A DNA stretch of 55,510 nt from an uncultured Paraglaciecola sp. (GCF_913020055.1 NZ_CAJWCF010000015.1:1-55510), one strand, 5' to 3'; positions 1-9,142 are shown, counted from the stretch's first letter. A program made the numbers and translations. The notes: generated by a model not told the origin, from the sequence alone.

Positions 1-96
1 ATGTGGTACAACAGCCATAGACTTCATTCGTATTTGGATTACCAAAGCCCTAATGACTTTGAAAGACAAAACAATGAATTACAAAAAGTAGCTTAA
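1..96 (+). pseudogene. IS3-family transposase (OrfB), C-terminal end only
   Basis: The first 31 codons end at TAA (94-96) and read WYNSHRLHSYLDYQSPNDFE, which is the typical end of the rve/DDE integrase domain of IS3-family OrfB. The ATG at position 1 is probably an internal Met. The gene enters from the left, so whether the full copy is intact cannot be told. No other part of the element lies in this window. Confidence 0.85.
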
Positions 97-127
97 CTGG
101 GGTGGTCGTTTTAGGTTGACCACGTCA
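97..127 (+). repeat. Probable right terminal inverted repeat of the IS3-family element
   Basis: Directly after the transposase stop comes a stretch ending in TTGACCACGTCA. Its reverse complement starts TGACGTGGTCAACC, in keeping with IS3-family ends that begin with TG. The left end is outside the window, so the exact boundary and any target duplication cannot be checked here. Confidence 0.55.
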
Positions 128-294
128 CACTGCCATTTTGTAATAACTAGAATAGGGCGCTTATAAAGATTAAAATATTGTGCATAACTTGACGTTAAAA
201 CAGTCCTTTAATTTAGGTTGTCACTGAATGTTTATTTGGTAGCAGTCGTCATAGTAGAACCGATTTCGATTAACACATAAGGTATCTGTAAAAT

Positions 295-1332
295 ATGAGC
301 AGTCTTTTCGACACACTTTTAGCCAGTGGAAGTACAGTTAAGTTATTAGCCACAGTAGTATTTTGTTTTATCTCTTTAACATTGCTCAATCGATACCTTA
401 AAAAGTATTGGTCAAACCGAAAATTTTTATTCCAATTTCTAATGCTCGTTTTAACTATCATCGCAATTGTAGCCATTATTATTGTGTTGCCATTAAGTGA
501 TGCATTACGAGGCCAACTACTCTCATTATTTGGCATATTACTCAGTGCCTCGATTGCCTTTGCTTCAACTACCTTTATCGGCAACATCATGGCCGGAGTC
601 ATGTTAAGGGTGATTAAGAATATAAAACTTGGAGATTATATTACCGTAGACAACATCACCGGCCGGGCAACTGAAATGAACTTATTACATATGGAAGTGC
701 AAACGGAACAAAGCGATCTGGTCACCATACCAAATATCCATATGGTGACATATCCGGTAAAAGTCGTACGTAATACCGGCACTATTGTGGCCATCGAGAT
801 ATCGCTAGGCTACGACATCCCACGTCAGCAAATAAGCAAACAATTGATCCTAGCTTCTGAAGATGCAGGATTGGCAGAAGGATTTGTGCAAATAAAAAAC
901 CTCGGTGACTTTTCAGTGACCTATCGTATTGCAGGGCATTTAAAGGATACTTCGAATTTATTGTCTGTTCGATCCAAGTTATATAACGCAGTACTAGATC
1001 GTTTACACGCTGATAATATAGAAATAGTTTCACCTAGTTTTATGAATACTCGCGCAATTAAAGAACAGCCTATCATTCCAAAGCAACAAATTGATGAGGA
1101 AGAAAGCGAAGATAATAGTTTGGAAAAGATGGCCTTTGAGAAAGCAGATTTGGCTTCATCAATTACCAGTATTCAGACTGCTATCGATGAGTTATCGGCC
1201 AAATTAGAATCAGGTAAGGGCAGCTTAGGTGATAATGAACGAGGATCCATCGAAGCGGAATTAATAGTGCTCAATGCTCAACTTAATGATGAACAAGAAC
1301 GATTAAAAAATGAAGGAACTAAGCTTAAATAG
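295..1332 (+). CDS. MscS-family mechanosensitive ion channel
   Basis: A 345-residue inner-membrane protein. Residues about 15-110 hold three hydrophobic segments, the last (around 75-105, rich in Ala/Gly/Ser and ending near GNIMAGVMLR) matching the MscS pore helix. The beta domain follows, with the family wording KLGDYITVDNITG and VTIPN. The C-terminal tail (about 265-345) is acidic and helical, a likely coiled-coil extension not found in minimal MscS. The predicted role is release of solutes on hypo-osmotic shock. It stands alone between the IS remnant and a convergent ABC operon. A weak AAGG lies about 13 nt before the ATG. Confidence 0.85.
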   Translation: MSSLFDTLLASGSTVKLLATVVFCFISLTLLNRYLKKYWSNRKFLFQFLMLVLTIIAIVAIIIVLPLSDALRGQLLSLFGILLSASIAFASTTFIGNIMAGVMLRVIKNIKLGDYITVDNITGRATEMNLLHMEVQTEQSDLVTIPNIHMVTYPVKVVRNTGTIVAIEISLGYDIPRQQISKQLILASEDAGLAEGFVQIKNLGDFSVTYRIAGHLKDTSNLLSVRSKLYNAVLDRLHADNIEIVSPSFMNTRAIKEQPIIPKQQIDEEESEDNSLEKMAFEKADLASSITSIQTAIDELSAKLESGKGSLGDNERGSIEAELIVLNAQLNDEQERLKNEGTKLK

Positions 1333-1379
1333 GTTTTAAATGTTCCTGTTACAACACTTTCAAGCCTTGCTCTACAAGA

Positions 1380-2528
1380 TTAATCTAATGTTTTCTTAAA
1401 CCGAAAAGAGGCAAGTAGAATTCCTGCGAAAGTGAATGCACTAAGCCAATACACGTCGGGCAGCATATCGGTAAAACACACGTCCCTTAAAATAACGCCT
1501 CGAACCAAACGCATAAAATGTGTGGCGGGTAGGGCTTCGGCAATATACTGCGCGATTTCTGGCATGCCTTCATAAGGGAACATAAAACCTGATAGTAGAA
1601 TTGACGGCAGCAACACAAATATCGTCATTTGCATGGATTGTAATTGATTGGTCGCTATGGTGGATATAACCAGTCCCAAGGCCAAACTTGCCGCTATAAA
1701 AAGTAATGTGATACAAAACAAAGCCCATAAGCCACCATTAATAGGCACGTTAAATACTAAATACCCCAATCCTAAAATGATGGCGACCTGCAATAGTCCA
1801 ATAAAGATGTAAGGGATAATTTTTCCTAACATAAGCTCTATCGAACGAATTGGCGTGGTGATTAACATTTCCATATTACCGTGTTCACGTTCGCGCACGA
1901 TTGCGGCGGAAGTAAACATAATCATCGTCATGGTTAAGATTATCCCAACTAAACCTGGCACTATATTGACTGCCGATCGTTGTTCTGGATTGTAAAATAG
2001 AGTGACTTCGAAAGTTGGGGTAGAGCGGTTAGCTGGTTTACTTAATAACTCAGCTAGTGGCATGTTTCTTAATCCCTTAATCGCTCCAGCAACCATAGTA
2101 TCTGAACCATCAACTAACCATTGGGCAATAGGACGACCCGTTTGTTCATCGCTTGAGTCGGGTAAGGCAAAACCTAGACTGGCGTGGCGAACAACTCGCT
2201 GGCTTAAATCCTGTGGAATAATTAAAATAGCTCGTATTTGTGCTTGTTCAAGGGCCTCTTGAGCGCTTTTAATATCATCGAAGTGATGACTAAAAGTGAC
2301 TACTTGGGTGGCCGCAACGGTTTGCACTAACACTCTACTCAGTGCACTTTGACTGTGATCAACCACTGCTACTGGTATGTGCCGTACATTGGTATTGATT
2401 GCATATCCAAACAACACTAATTGCACTAACGGGATCATAATGACCATAGCAAAAGTCATTTTATCGCGCTTTAATTGCATGAGTTCTTTAAAACAAATCG
2501 CCTGAATCCGATATAAACTGGTTATCAT
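1380..2528 (-). CDS. ABC-2 type exporter, permease subunit
   Basis: A 382-residue permease of the YhhJ/YbhR type. It has an N-terminal membrane anchor (about residues 22-45), a large periplasmic domain, then five membrane segments from about 190 to the end. The family signature REREHGNMEMLITTPI is at about 213-228. It overlaps the ATPase gene by 4 nt (ATGA) and is the last gene of the HlyD-ATPase-permease set, which itself follows the N-ATPase operon. It presumably exports a drug or small hydrophobic compound together with the adaptor upstream; the substrate is unknown. E. coli ybhGFSR has two permeases, here there is one. Confidence 0.88.
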   Translation of the reverse strand: MITSLYRIQAICFKELMQLKRDKMTFAMVIMIPLVQLVLFGYAINTNVRHIPVAVVDHSQSALSRVLVQTVAATQVVTFSHHFDDIKSAQEALEQAQIRAILIIPQDLSQRVVRHASLGFALPDSSDEQTGRPIAQWLVDGSDTMVAGAIKGLRNMPLAELLSKPANRSTPTFEVTLFYNPEQRSAVNIVPGLVGIILTMTMIMFTSAAIVREREHGNMEMLITTPIRSIELMLGKIIPYIFIGLLQVAIILGLGYLVFNVPINGGLWALFCITLLFIAASLALGLVISTIATNQLQSMQMTIFVLLPSILLSGFMFPYEGMPEIAQYIAEALPATHFMRLVRGVILRDVCFTDMLPDVYWLSAFTFAGILLASFRFKKTLD

Positions 2529-3463
2529 TGGCGTCTACTGCCAGTGCAAGTAATAAACACATCTTCTAGACTAGGACGGACAATACTTATTTTATTCGTC
2601 ACGATCTCAGTGTGATGTTGTAAAAAGTCGATAGGGTTAGTTACTGAGCTCTTTATCAATACTCTTAATCTCGCACCTAACTGGGCAGCCGTAACAACCT
2701 CTGGCAGTTGTATGAGTTGTTGTTTTAAGTGGCGTAAGCCCTCAGCTTCTATTTCAACCACATGGGCCGCAATGTTATTCATTAGTTGTTCTGGAGAGCC
2801 ATCTGCGCGTTTTATGCCGTCTTCTAAAATCGCTAATTTATGGCAGCGCTCTGCTTCATCCATATAATGAGTTGAAACAAGAATGCTGGTGCCTTGCTGA
2901 CACAGGTCGAATAATTGTTCCCAAAAATCTCGGCGATTTTCAGGATCAACTGCTGAAGTGGGTTCATCTAAAAATAATAACTCTGGTTTATGTAACGTTG
3001 CAGCTGCTAAGGCTAATCGCTGGCGTTGACCGCCACTCATGCTACCCGCTAATTGCTGTTGTTTTTGGTTAAGACCGTAAGTGGACAGTAACTCATTGAT
3101 ACGTTTATTTTGAGTTGCACCAAAAATACCGTAAATTTTAGCGATAAATTGAAGGTTTTCTTTTACTGTTAAATCATCATATAGAGAAAACTTTTGGGTC
3201 ATGTAACCCATTTTTAAACGCAGTTTCTCAGCGTCTTGTGGAAGTGTTAGACCAAGCACTCGTATTTCACCTGATGTAGGTTTCAATAAACCAGTTAACA
3301 TCCGAATTGCAGTGGTTTTGCCACAACCATTTGGGCCTAAGAATCCATAAATTCGGTTTTTATCAATATTTAGATCAAGCTTATCTATCGCTTTTAAATC
3401 ACCAAAGTTTCGGCTTAATTGTTTGGCTTGAATAATCAAGTCAGGTGCAGAATCCCTGTTCAA
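2525..3463 (-). CDS. ABC exporter ATP-binding subunit (YbhF/CcmA type)
   Basis: A 312-residue single-domain ATPase: Walker A GPNGCGKT at residues 43-50, Q-loop at MTQKFSLYDDLT, signature MSGGQRQRL, Walker B LLFLDEPTSAVDPENR and the switch His in STHYMDEAERC. It powers the permease encoded downstream. It overlaps both neighbours by 4 nt (start in the adaptor gene end, stop in the permease start), a translationally coupled arrangement. E. coli YbhF is a double-domain protein of about 580 residues; this is one half-size domain, so the complex would need a homodimer. Confidence 0.9.
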   Translation of the reverse strand: MNRDSAPDLIIQAKQLSRNFGDLKAIDKLDLNIDKNRIYGFLGPNGCGKTTAIRMLTGLLKPTSGEIRVLGLTLPQDAEKLRLKMGYMTQKFSLYDDLTVKENLQFIAKIYGIFGATQNKRINELLSTYGLNQKQQQLAGSMSGGQRQRLALAAATLHKPELLFLDEPTSAVDPENRRDFWEQLFDLCQQGTSILVSTHYMDEAERCHKLAILEDGIKRADGSPEQLMNNIAAHVVEIEAEGLRHLKQQLIQLPEVVTAAQLGARLRVLIKSSVTNPIDFLQHHTEIVTNKISIVRPSLEDVFITCTGSRRQ

Positions 3464-4431
3464 GGCAGTTCAACTTGCACGGCTACACCATTCGGCAAAT
3501 TTGCATAGCTGTCGGGTAATTGTACTTCAGCCAAATACATTAACCGTGCTCGTTCTTCTTGATTAAGGGCATAATATGGCGTGAAAGCCGGCTCAGTAGA
3601 AATCCAGCGAACCTTACCAGTAATTGTTTCTGTTATTCCATCCACATGAATTAATAACGTATCACCTGCAATGATTTTTACTCGGTATGGTTCTGGCACA
3701 TAAATACGTGCATAAGGTGTGTCACCCGCTAAAACAATGGCAACAGGGCTGCCTAGAGTGACCCTTTCACCTAAATTCCAAGGAAGATTGTCGAGCAGAC
3801 CGTTACGCGTAGCGGTAATAGTTAAGTCATTAAGCTTTTTATTTTCGCTAGCCAGCGCAGCTTGCATAACGGCTACGTTGGCTTCTGCTATTAACAAGTC
3901 TTCAGGGCGAGTGCCGTTAGTGAGTATCAGTAATTCTTCTTCTGCTGCATGTGCAGCAGCACGTTTGGAATCTTTAGAGGCTATAGTTTGATCAAGGTTT
4001 GATTGACTGACTAACCCTTGAGCCACCAAGTTTTTAGCTCGTTGATAATTTGCTTCGCTCTCGGTTAAAGCTGCTTTAGCTCCTTCTAATTTGGCGCTGG
4101 CGGCGGCCACTTCTTCTGGTCGAGCGCCGTTACGGTATTTGGCCAAGTTAGCTTGTGCCTCAGCTAAATGTGCAGCGGCTTTTGCTGTTAAAGCTGATTG
4201 TTGGCGACTATCCAGTTGCACCAATACATCGCCTACACTGACACGTTTTCCTCGTGAAACTGGCAAAGCAATGACCACTTCGTTGGCAGTCGCTGTATGC
4301 GCTATTCGGTCGCGCTCTAGTGTGCCTAACGCTAGATTAGGCGTGTTGTCTACGCAGCTTTGCATAGAAACGAGGGACATTAATATGACAAAAAGAGTTT
4401 TATTCTGGCTAAAGTCTGGCAAGTTTTTCAT
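3460..4431 (-). CDS. HlyD-family periplasmic adaptor of the ABC exporter
   Basis: A 323-residue membrane-fusion protein with an N-terminal hydrophobic signal/anchor (residues 12-25). A Cys at 26 could be a lipid site, but the lipobox is poor. Two lipoyl half-motifs flank an alpha-helical hairpin of about 110 residues rich in Ala/Glu, followed by a beta-barrel. It links the inner-membrane ABC pump to an outer-membrane channel such as TolC. The start is only 30 nt after the atpG stop, so this exporter may be transcribed as the tail of the N-ATPase operon; no terminator was seen between them. Confidence 0.85.
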   Translation of the reverse strand: MKNLPDFSQNKTLFVILMSLVSMQSCVDNTPNLALGTLERDRIAHTATANEVVIALPVSRGKRVSVGDVLVQLDSRQQSALTAKAAAHLAEAQANLAKYRNGARPEEVAAASAKLEGAKAALTESEANYQRAKNLVAQGLVSQSNLDQTIASKDSKRAAAHAAEEELLILTNGTRPEDLLIAEANVAVMQAALASENKKLNDLTITATRNGLLDNLPWNLGERVTLGSPVAIVLAGDTPYARIYVPEPYRVKIIAGDTLLIHVDGITETITGKVRWISTEPAFTPYYALNQEERARLMYLAEVQLPDSYANLPNGVAVQVELP

Positions 4432-4461
4432 GACACGTTATCCAATTTATTTGTCAAAAGG

Positions 4462-5358
4462 TCAGTTTATAGGTTTTTTATCAAGCAACGCTTCGTAACC
4501 TGCGATCAAGTCAAACAGCTCTTCATCGATATCCGTTTGACGCATATGCCGAAAACTTTGGTTTAGGTTATCTAATAATTCCTCTATATTTTTCTCTGCC
4601 CTGAGCATTGCTTCTAAACGACTAGCATTTTCGCTGGCTAACGACTCTGCACATGCTTGGTAAATTGATACAAACAGATACTCCCTAATTAACGCTTTAA
4701 ACGTGGTTTCTTTGGCATTGATTAGTTCAGGTAAACTACTAGAAGGCCAATTAGCCATCATTAGTCTATCTTTCCAGTGTTGATCAAATGGAAGCAACTG
4801 GTGGAAAGTTGGAGCATAAGTCGATTTAGACGTTGGCCGATTGTGAAAAACAAAAATCTGCCCAATATCATTATTCTGACGCTGCCATTCAATCTCTAAT
4901 ATTAGTTCACCCACAAGATTGGATATTGTGTCTAAACTTCTAGGAAGTCGATAGCTCTTGCCCTGATTCAAATCTATTTTAGATAATAAAGGTTGAATAC
5001 GTTCACCCGCAGTCCAAACAAGCTTTTGCTTAGGATGACTTTTCATTGTGTTGAATAAAAACTCGGCCAACAAATGATTAAATTGCCCCACTAGACCTTG
5101 GTCAGAGCCGAATACAATCAGACCAATGTTCTTCTGATTGGGACTGACATAGTTTGCATAACCATTGTCTGAGTTACTTTGATGAAAACAAACATTTAGT
5201 CCTAACTTAACCGTTTGATAATATTCTGCGAGGGAACTGACCGCGTTTTCGTATTGGCTGATATTAACTGCTGCCATCGCTTTCATTGTGCGCACTACCG
5301 ATTGTAAATCACTGGCGCTGTTTATCTTGTGTTGTAACTTGGCCAGTGAATTACTCAT
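4462..5358 (-). CDS. atpG: N-ATPase gamma subunit
   Basis: A 298-residue central-stalk subunit. The N-terminal helix (SLAKLQHKINSASDLQSVVR TMKAMAAVNI) and the C-terminal helix (ENASRLEAMLRAEKNIEELL) are the two ends of the gamma coiled coil that rotates inside the alpha3beta3 head. It is the last gene of the atpDCQRBEFAG order and overlaps atpA by 4 nt. Sequence divergence from housekeeping gamma is large, as expected for the laterally transferred N-ATPases; gene order makes the assignment firm. Confidence 0.92.
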   Translation of the reverse strand: MSNSLAKLQHKINSASDLQSVVRTMKAMAAVNISQYENAVSSLAEYYQTVKLGLNVCFHQSNSDNGYANYVSPNQKNIGLIVFGSDQGLVGQFNHLLAEFLFNTMKSHPKQKLVWTAGERIQPLLSKIDLNQGKSYRLPRSLDTISNLVGELILEIEWQRQNNDIGQIFVFHNRPTSKSTYAPTFHQLLPFDQHWKDRLMMANWPSSSLPELINAKETTFKALIREYLFVSIYQACAESLASENASRLEAMLRAEKNIEELLDNLNQSFRHMRQTDIDEELFDLIAGYEALLDKKPIN

Positions 5359-6977
5359 GTTTTATGCGTACTTTTATTTGGCTTGTCGAATTCGGCTTGA
5401 GTTAACTTTCTATCTACCTCACTGTTTCTATCCTCGGCACAAACCTGTTTTATAAAAGGGGCTAAGGTTTGTTCAGCGATACTGAATACCTTTTGTCGCT
5501 CATCCTCAGTGATGTTCTGAGCATTCTCTAGGCAGGTTAATAAGATTTCAGGCATATTTCTGGTTGCCGCTCTCAAGCTCTCTTGCGCCTTTGGCATATC
5601 ACTCAGTGGCACGGCATCAAATAAACGCTGACTAAGCACTAACAACAGGGTTATTTGTTCAGCTACCGTAAACGGAGCTGATTCTGATTGACTGAAATAC
5701 GCTCTAATATGCCGCCCATGCTCAATTGTACTGAGGGTGTTGTCATCTAGGCGCGCGCCAAATCGGGCAAAGTTTTCTAGTTCTTCAAATTGTGCATAGG
5801 CAAGTTTCAGATTACTTGCCACCTTTCTATAGCCGTCTCTTTGAGCCTTACCTCCTACTCGTGAAACTGACTTGCCAACGTCTACAGCTGGCAATACCCC
5901 CAAATCAAATAAAGTGGGCGACAAATATATTTGTCCATCGGTAATCGAGATCAAGTTGGTTGGAATGTAAGCTGACATATTCTGACCTTCTGTCTCGATA
6001 ATAGGTAATGCAGTTAATGAACCTCCACCATTTTCGGAATTCAAATGAGTAGAACGTTCAAGTAATCTAGAGTGAAGATAAAAAATATCACCAGGAAAGG
6101 CCTCTCTGCCAGGTGGTCGCCGCAGTAACAATGACAGTTCTCGATAAGATCGTGCATGTTGAGTCAAGTCGTCATACACGATCAATACATCTTCACCCCC
6201 TTGCATAAAATATTCGGCTACGCTCGTAGCGGCATAAGGCGCTATGTAATCAAGACCTGGCGGATCATTACCTTCGGTGACGATAACAACGGTGTAAGCC
6301 AGTGCTTGGTTTGTTTTTAGCACTGCTAAGGTTTTAGCAACAGAGGAGGCTTTTTGTCCAATCGCGCAATAAACACATAATACATTTTTGCCTTTTTGAT
6401 TCAGGATGGTATCAATGGCAATGGCTGTTTTACCTGTTTGTCTGTCTCCTAAGATCAGTTCTCGTTGTCCTCGTCCAATAGGCAGAAGCGCATCAATAAC
6501 CTTAATTCCGGTTTGTAATGGTTCAGTTACAGGCGAGCGCTTGATAATCGCAGGGGCAGGGCGTTCAATTGGTAATCTCTTGGTTAAGGCTGGAGGTTGA
6601 ATACCATCAAGCGGTCGACCAAGGGGGTCAATAACTCGGCCAAGCAACTCAGGCCCAACAGCTATGTCCATCACTCGACCAGTGCGTTTAACCTCATCAC
6701 CTACATTTAATCGCCAAGCCTCACCCAACAGCACTACGCCTATCTCATGTTCATCAAGATTAAATGCAATACCATAAAGATCATTACCAAAATCTAACAG
6801 TTCATCAAAACCCACATTAGGTAGCCCGCTGACTAATGCTATGCCAGTAGATACGCTGGTAACGGTACCCACTTCTTGTGCATTCAATGCCGGCTCAATT
6901 TTTAACCGCCCTTGTTTTAAACAATCATAGAGGCTGCTTAACGTTGCTTTTATGTCATTCGATTGTTGGTCTGTCAT
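5355..6977 (-). CDS. atpA: N-ATPase alpha subunit
   Basis: A 540-residue F1 alpha subunit, slightly longer than the usual 510-515. It has an N-terminal beta-barrel domain (VGTVTSVSTGIALVSGL), Walker A GDRQTGKT at 177-184 and the VIVYDDLTQHARSYRELSLL segment of the nucleotide-binding domain. The C-terminal helical domain ends in a charged tail. It forms the catalytic head with beta. It overlaps atpF and atpG by 4 nt each. Confidence 0.95.
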   Translation of the reverse strand: MTDQQSNDIKATLSSLYDCLKQGRLKIEPALNAQEVGTVTSVSTGIALVSGLPNVGFDELLDFGNDLYGIAFNLDEHEIGVVLLGEAWRLNVGDEVKRTGRVMDIAVGPELLGRVIDPLGRPLDGIQPPALTKRLPIERPAPAIIKRSPVTEPLQTGIKVIDALLPIGRGQRELILGDRQTGKTAIAIDTILNQKGKNVLCVYCAIGQKASSVAKTLAVLKTNQALAYTVVIVTEGNDPPGLDYIAPYAATSVAEYFMQGGEDVLIVYDDLTQHARSYRELSLLLRRPPGREAFPGDIFYLHSRLLERSTHLNSENGGGSLTALPIIETEGQNMSAYIPTNLISITDGQIYLSPTLFDLGVLPAVDVGKSVSRVGGKAQRDGYRKVASNLKLAYAQFEELENFARFGARLDDNTLSTIEHGRHIRAYFSQSESAPFTVAEQITLLLVLSQRLFDAVPLSDMPKAQESLRAATRNMPEILLTCLENAQNITEDERQKVFSIAEQTLAPFIKQVCAEDRNSEVDRKLTQAEFDKPNKSTHKT

Positions 6978-7810
6978 GCTGAATTTTTTACGTTGTGGCT
7001 TTGGGTGTTTAATTGTGCCGTTCTGTTATGAATTGATTCACGCTGTTTAATTAGTAGTTGGCTTATAAATGTTTGTAATACATTTAGGTAATCTTCTGTG
7101 CTCCAGGCAATTTTCCAACCATTTGAACGAATTTCGATGCCACTTATCAACGTTGTTTTAACTTCTAGTTTTAGGTGAAAGTGGGAATTAGATTTAGCTG
7201 ATGATACTTGTTGCAATATGCCATCAACTTTATCAATTTGGGTTTGTGTTAATTCAAACGCACTGTATATAAGCAATTCAGTATTGCCTGCATCAAGTGC
7301 TTTGTTAAAATTGTGTTTTTCATCTAGAGTCATGTTCTGTAGACGCTTACAAAAACATTCAAACATATTTTGTTCCAGCTCTACACTGGCTAGGTCAGCG
7401 AGTACTTTACGTGCCACGTCATATACTTCTTGTAAGGTTTTTAAGGCAATATCTTGTTGGTAATGTTCGAGCTCTCTCTCCAATGCTTGAAGACGACTCT
7501 TACTTATCTGATCTGCATTAATATGAGCCTTTGCAATAATCTGTTCACTTTCACTGAGTGCAGTATTTTTCGCTTTTGTAAATAATTCGTCGCGTTTAGC
7601 ATCAAACTCATTGTTCTTTTTTTCTAGCATTTTACGTTGTAATTGCGCATCTAATTTTATCGCATCAGCTTGGTTTATAACTTTTGCAGTCTGTGTTTCC
7701 CTGTCATCAATTGCTTTCAATATAGGGCCATACAGATAGCGTTTTAACAACCACACCAATAACAGGAAGTTAAGTGTTTGTGCACCAACTGTGAACCAAT
7801 CTATTGTCAT
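6974..7810 (-). CDS. atpF: N-ATPase subunit b with delta-like C-terminal domain
   Basis: A 278-residue protein against about 156 for a usual b subunit. It has one N-terminal membrane helix (residues 5-25, FTVGAQTLNFLLLVWLLKRY), then a long charged coiled coil to about 150. The C-terminal part (TTLISGIEIRSNGWKIAWS, about 222-240) matches the conserved end of F1 delta (S-L-I-G-G-..-I-R). The operon has no atpH, so this peripheral stalk appears to carry delta fused to b. It binds the top of the head and the membrane a/c sector. Overlaps atpA by 4 nt. Confidence 0.9.
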   Translation of the reverse strand: MTIDWFTVGAQTLNFLLLVWLLKRYLYGPILKAIDDRETQTAKVINQADAIKLDAQLQRKMLEKKNNEFDAKRDELFTKAKNTALSESEQIIAKAHINADQISKSRLQALERELEHYQQDIALKTLQEVYDVARKVLADLASVELEQNMFECFCKRLQNMTLDEKHNFNKALDAGNTELLIYSAFELTQTQIDKVDGILQQVSSAKSNSHFHLKLEVKTTLISGIEIRSNGWKIAWSTEDYLNVLQTFISQLLIKQRESIHNRTAQLNTQSHNVKNSA

Positions 7811-7813
7811 GTG

Positions 7814-8092
7814 TTAGTTACCACTTTGTGTAATGAAGTAATTCCAAAATGGATTGCTAAATAACAAGATCATAGTCACCACAAAACAATAAATTGCGGT
7901 AGATTCAATCATGGCTAATCCTACAAATAATGTGCGCGTTATGGTGGCTGATGCATCGGGTTGTTGCGCCAACGCAGTTAAAGCGTTAGCCACAGCTCTA
8001 CCTTCAGCAAATGCTGGCCCAATAGCACCAAAACCAATGGTGATACCCGCTGTAATGATTGATACAACGGCGATAATAGTCAGACTGTCCAT
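7814..8092 (-). CDS. atpE: N-ATPase rotor ring subunit c
   Basis: A 92-residue hairpin of two membrane helices. The first helix has the Gly-rich face (G16, G20, G22, G25) and Glu30, at the place of Gln32 in the Ilyobacter Na+ ring. The second carries the ion carboxylate in MIESTAIY (Glu63-Ser64-Thr65). The E-S-T triad matches Na+-binding c subunits, while a second carboxylate (E30) is a feature of N-ATPase c subunits. Na+ coupling is therefore possible but not proved; a proton-coupled N-ATPase ring is also known in Burkholderia. It lies 2-3 nt from its neighbours. Confidence 0.94.
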   Translation of the reverse strand: MDSLTIIAVVSIITAGITIGFGAIGPAFAEGRAVANALTALAQQPDASATITRTLFVGLAMIESTAIYCFVVTMILLFSNPFWNYFITQSGN

Positions 8093-8094
8093 AT

Positions 8095-8817
8095 TTAATT
8101 TTCCTCTGATGGTTTAATTACTGGGGTGTTTTTATGTAACTGAGATTGAGTTTTGTTAGCACTTGTAGCTGCGGCGATGTAAACACTGGCCAGAATAAAA
8201 AATATGTAGGCTTGTACCATGCCAGTTAATAAGCCAAGTGCTGTCATAACAACGGGGAAAACAAAGGGAGCTATAAGTAACATTATTCCGATTATCATAG
8301 TGCCACTCATAATATTTCCGAACAGTCTTACCGCTAATGCAAAAGTGCGGGATATTTCACCAATAATGTTAAACGGCAACATAATAAAACTAGGTTTAGT
8401 GTAAGACGCCAGATAGTCCTTCAATCCTCGCTGTTTAATGCCGTAATAAGGTACAGCAACAAACACACATAATGCTAAAGACAAGGTAGTAGAAAGTGAG
8501 CCAGTGGGTGGCTCGTAACCAGGAAAAATAGTCAGTAAATTAGCCAGTGCAACAAATAGAAATAATGTGCCTAGAAACCCTAGGTATTGTCTAGGGTGGA
8601 TTAGGCCCACAGCACTAATTTGTTGTTCAATAGCCAGTACAATAGTTTCTAAAGCGTTTTGCAACCGAGTACGTTTATTATTGCGGGTTAATGCTCGTTC
8701 AAGCACTTTGGCACTGATAAAAAACATCAGCATTACACCCCAGGTAAATACGATTGTTGCGTTGATTTTAATAAAACCCATTTGCCAATAGATAATTTCA
8801 TCCGGACTAAGCTGCAT
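8095..8817 (-). CDS. atpB: N-ATPase subunit a
   Basis: A 240-residue stator channel subunit with five to six membrane segments. The essential Arg is R164 in the helix FALAVRLFGNIMSGTMIIG, which faces the ring carboxylate. Its end (about 205-222, IFFILASVYIAAA) matches the last helix of the family. It overlaps atpR by 11 nt and is followed 2 nt later by atpE. Confidence 0.94.
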   Translation of the reverse strand: MQLSPDEIIYWQMGFIKINATIVFTWGVMLMFFISAKVLERALTRNNKRTRLQNALETIVLAIEQQISAVGLIHPRQYLGFLGTLFLFVALANLLTIFPGYEPPTGSLSTTLSLALCVFVAVPYYGIKQRGLKDYLASYTKPSFIMLPFNIIGEISRTFALAVRLFGNIMSGTMIIGIMLLIAPFVFPVVMTALGLLTGMVQAYIFFILASVYIAAATSANKTQSQLHKNTPVIKPSEEN

Positions 8818-9142
8818 CTTTGATACTCGCTTTAGTTGCGTCGTCTTTTCGGATCAGATCAAGCAATAATTTTGTAATGGGCCTGGCAAGAATAAAGCCT
8901 AAAAGGCTAGAAACCAGCGATTGCCAATTACCATCTGCAATCAAGTAGAAGCCAAATATACAAATGCCCATGCGGATGAAGAAACCTCCTACAAACCAAA
9001 GAGCGGGGCGTTTTGAAGTGAGTCCTCTGTAGACAACCCACCACAAACTTAAAAAGAATACACACCCTAGGGTAAATCCAAACATCAGGCTGATACTCAA
9101 TTCTAAAGGTGAACTAAGCATTTCTGTTAAGGCATTAATCAC
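8807..9142 (-). CDS. atpR: N-ATPase accessory membrane protein AtpR
   Basis: A 111-residue protein with three membrane segments and an Arg in the middle one (GGFFIRMGICIFGF). AtpR is a hallmark of N-ATPases and is thought to aid ring assembly. The start chosen is GTG at 9142, 7-8 nt after a strong GGAGG; it overlaps the atpQ stop by 8 nt. A longer reading from 9175 would overlap atpQ by 41 nt and has no comparable ribosome site. Confidence 0.88.
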   Translation of the reverse strand: MINALTEMLSSPLELSISLMFGFTLGCVFFLSLWWVVYRGLTSKRPALWFVGGFFIRMGICIFGFYLIADGNWQSLVSSLLGFILARPITKLLLDLIRKDDATKASIKDAA

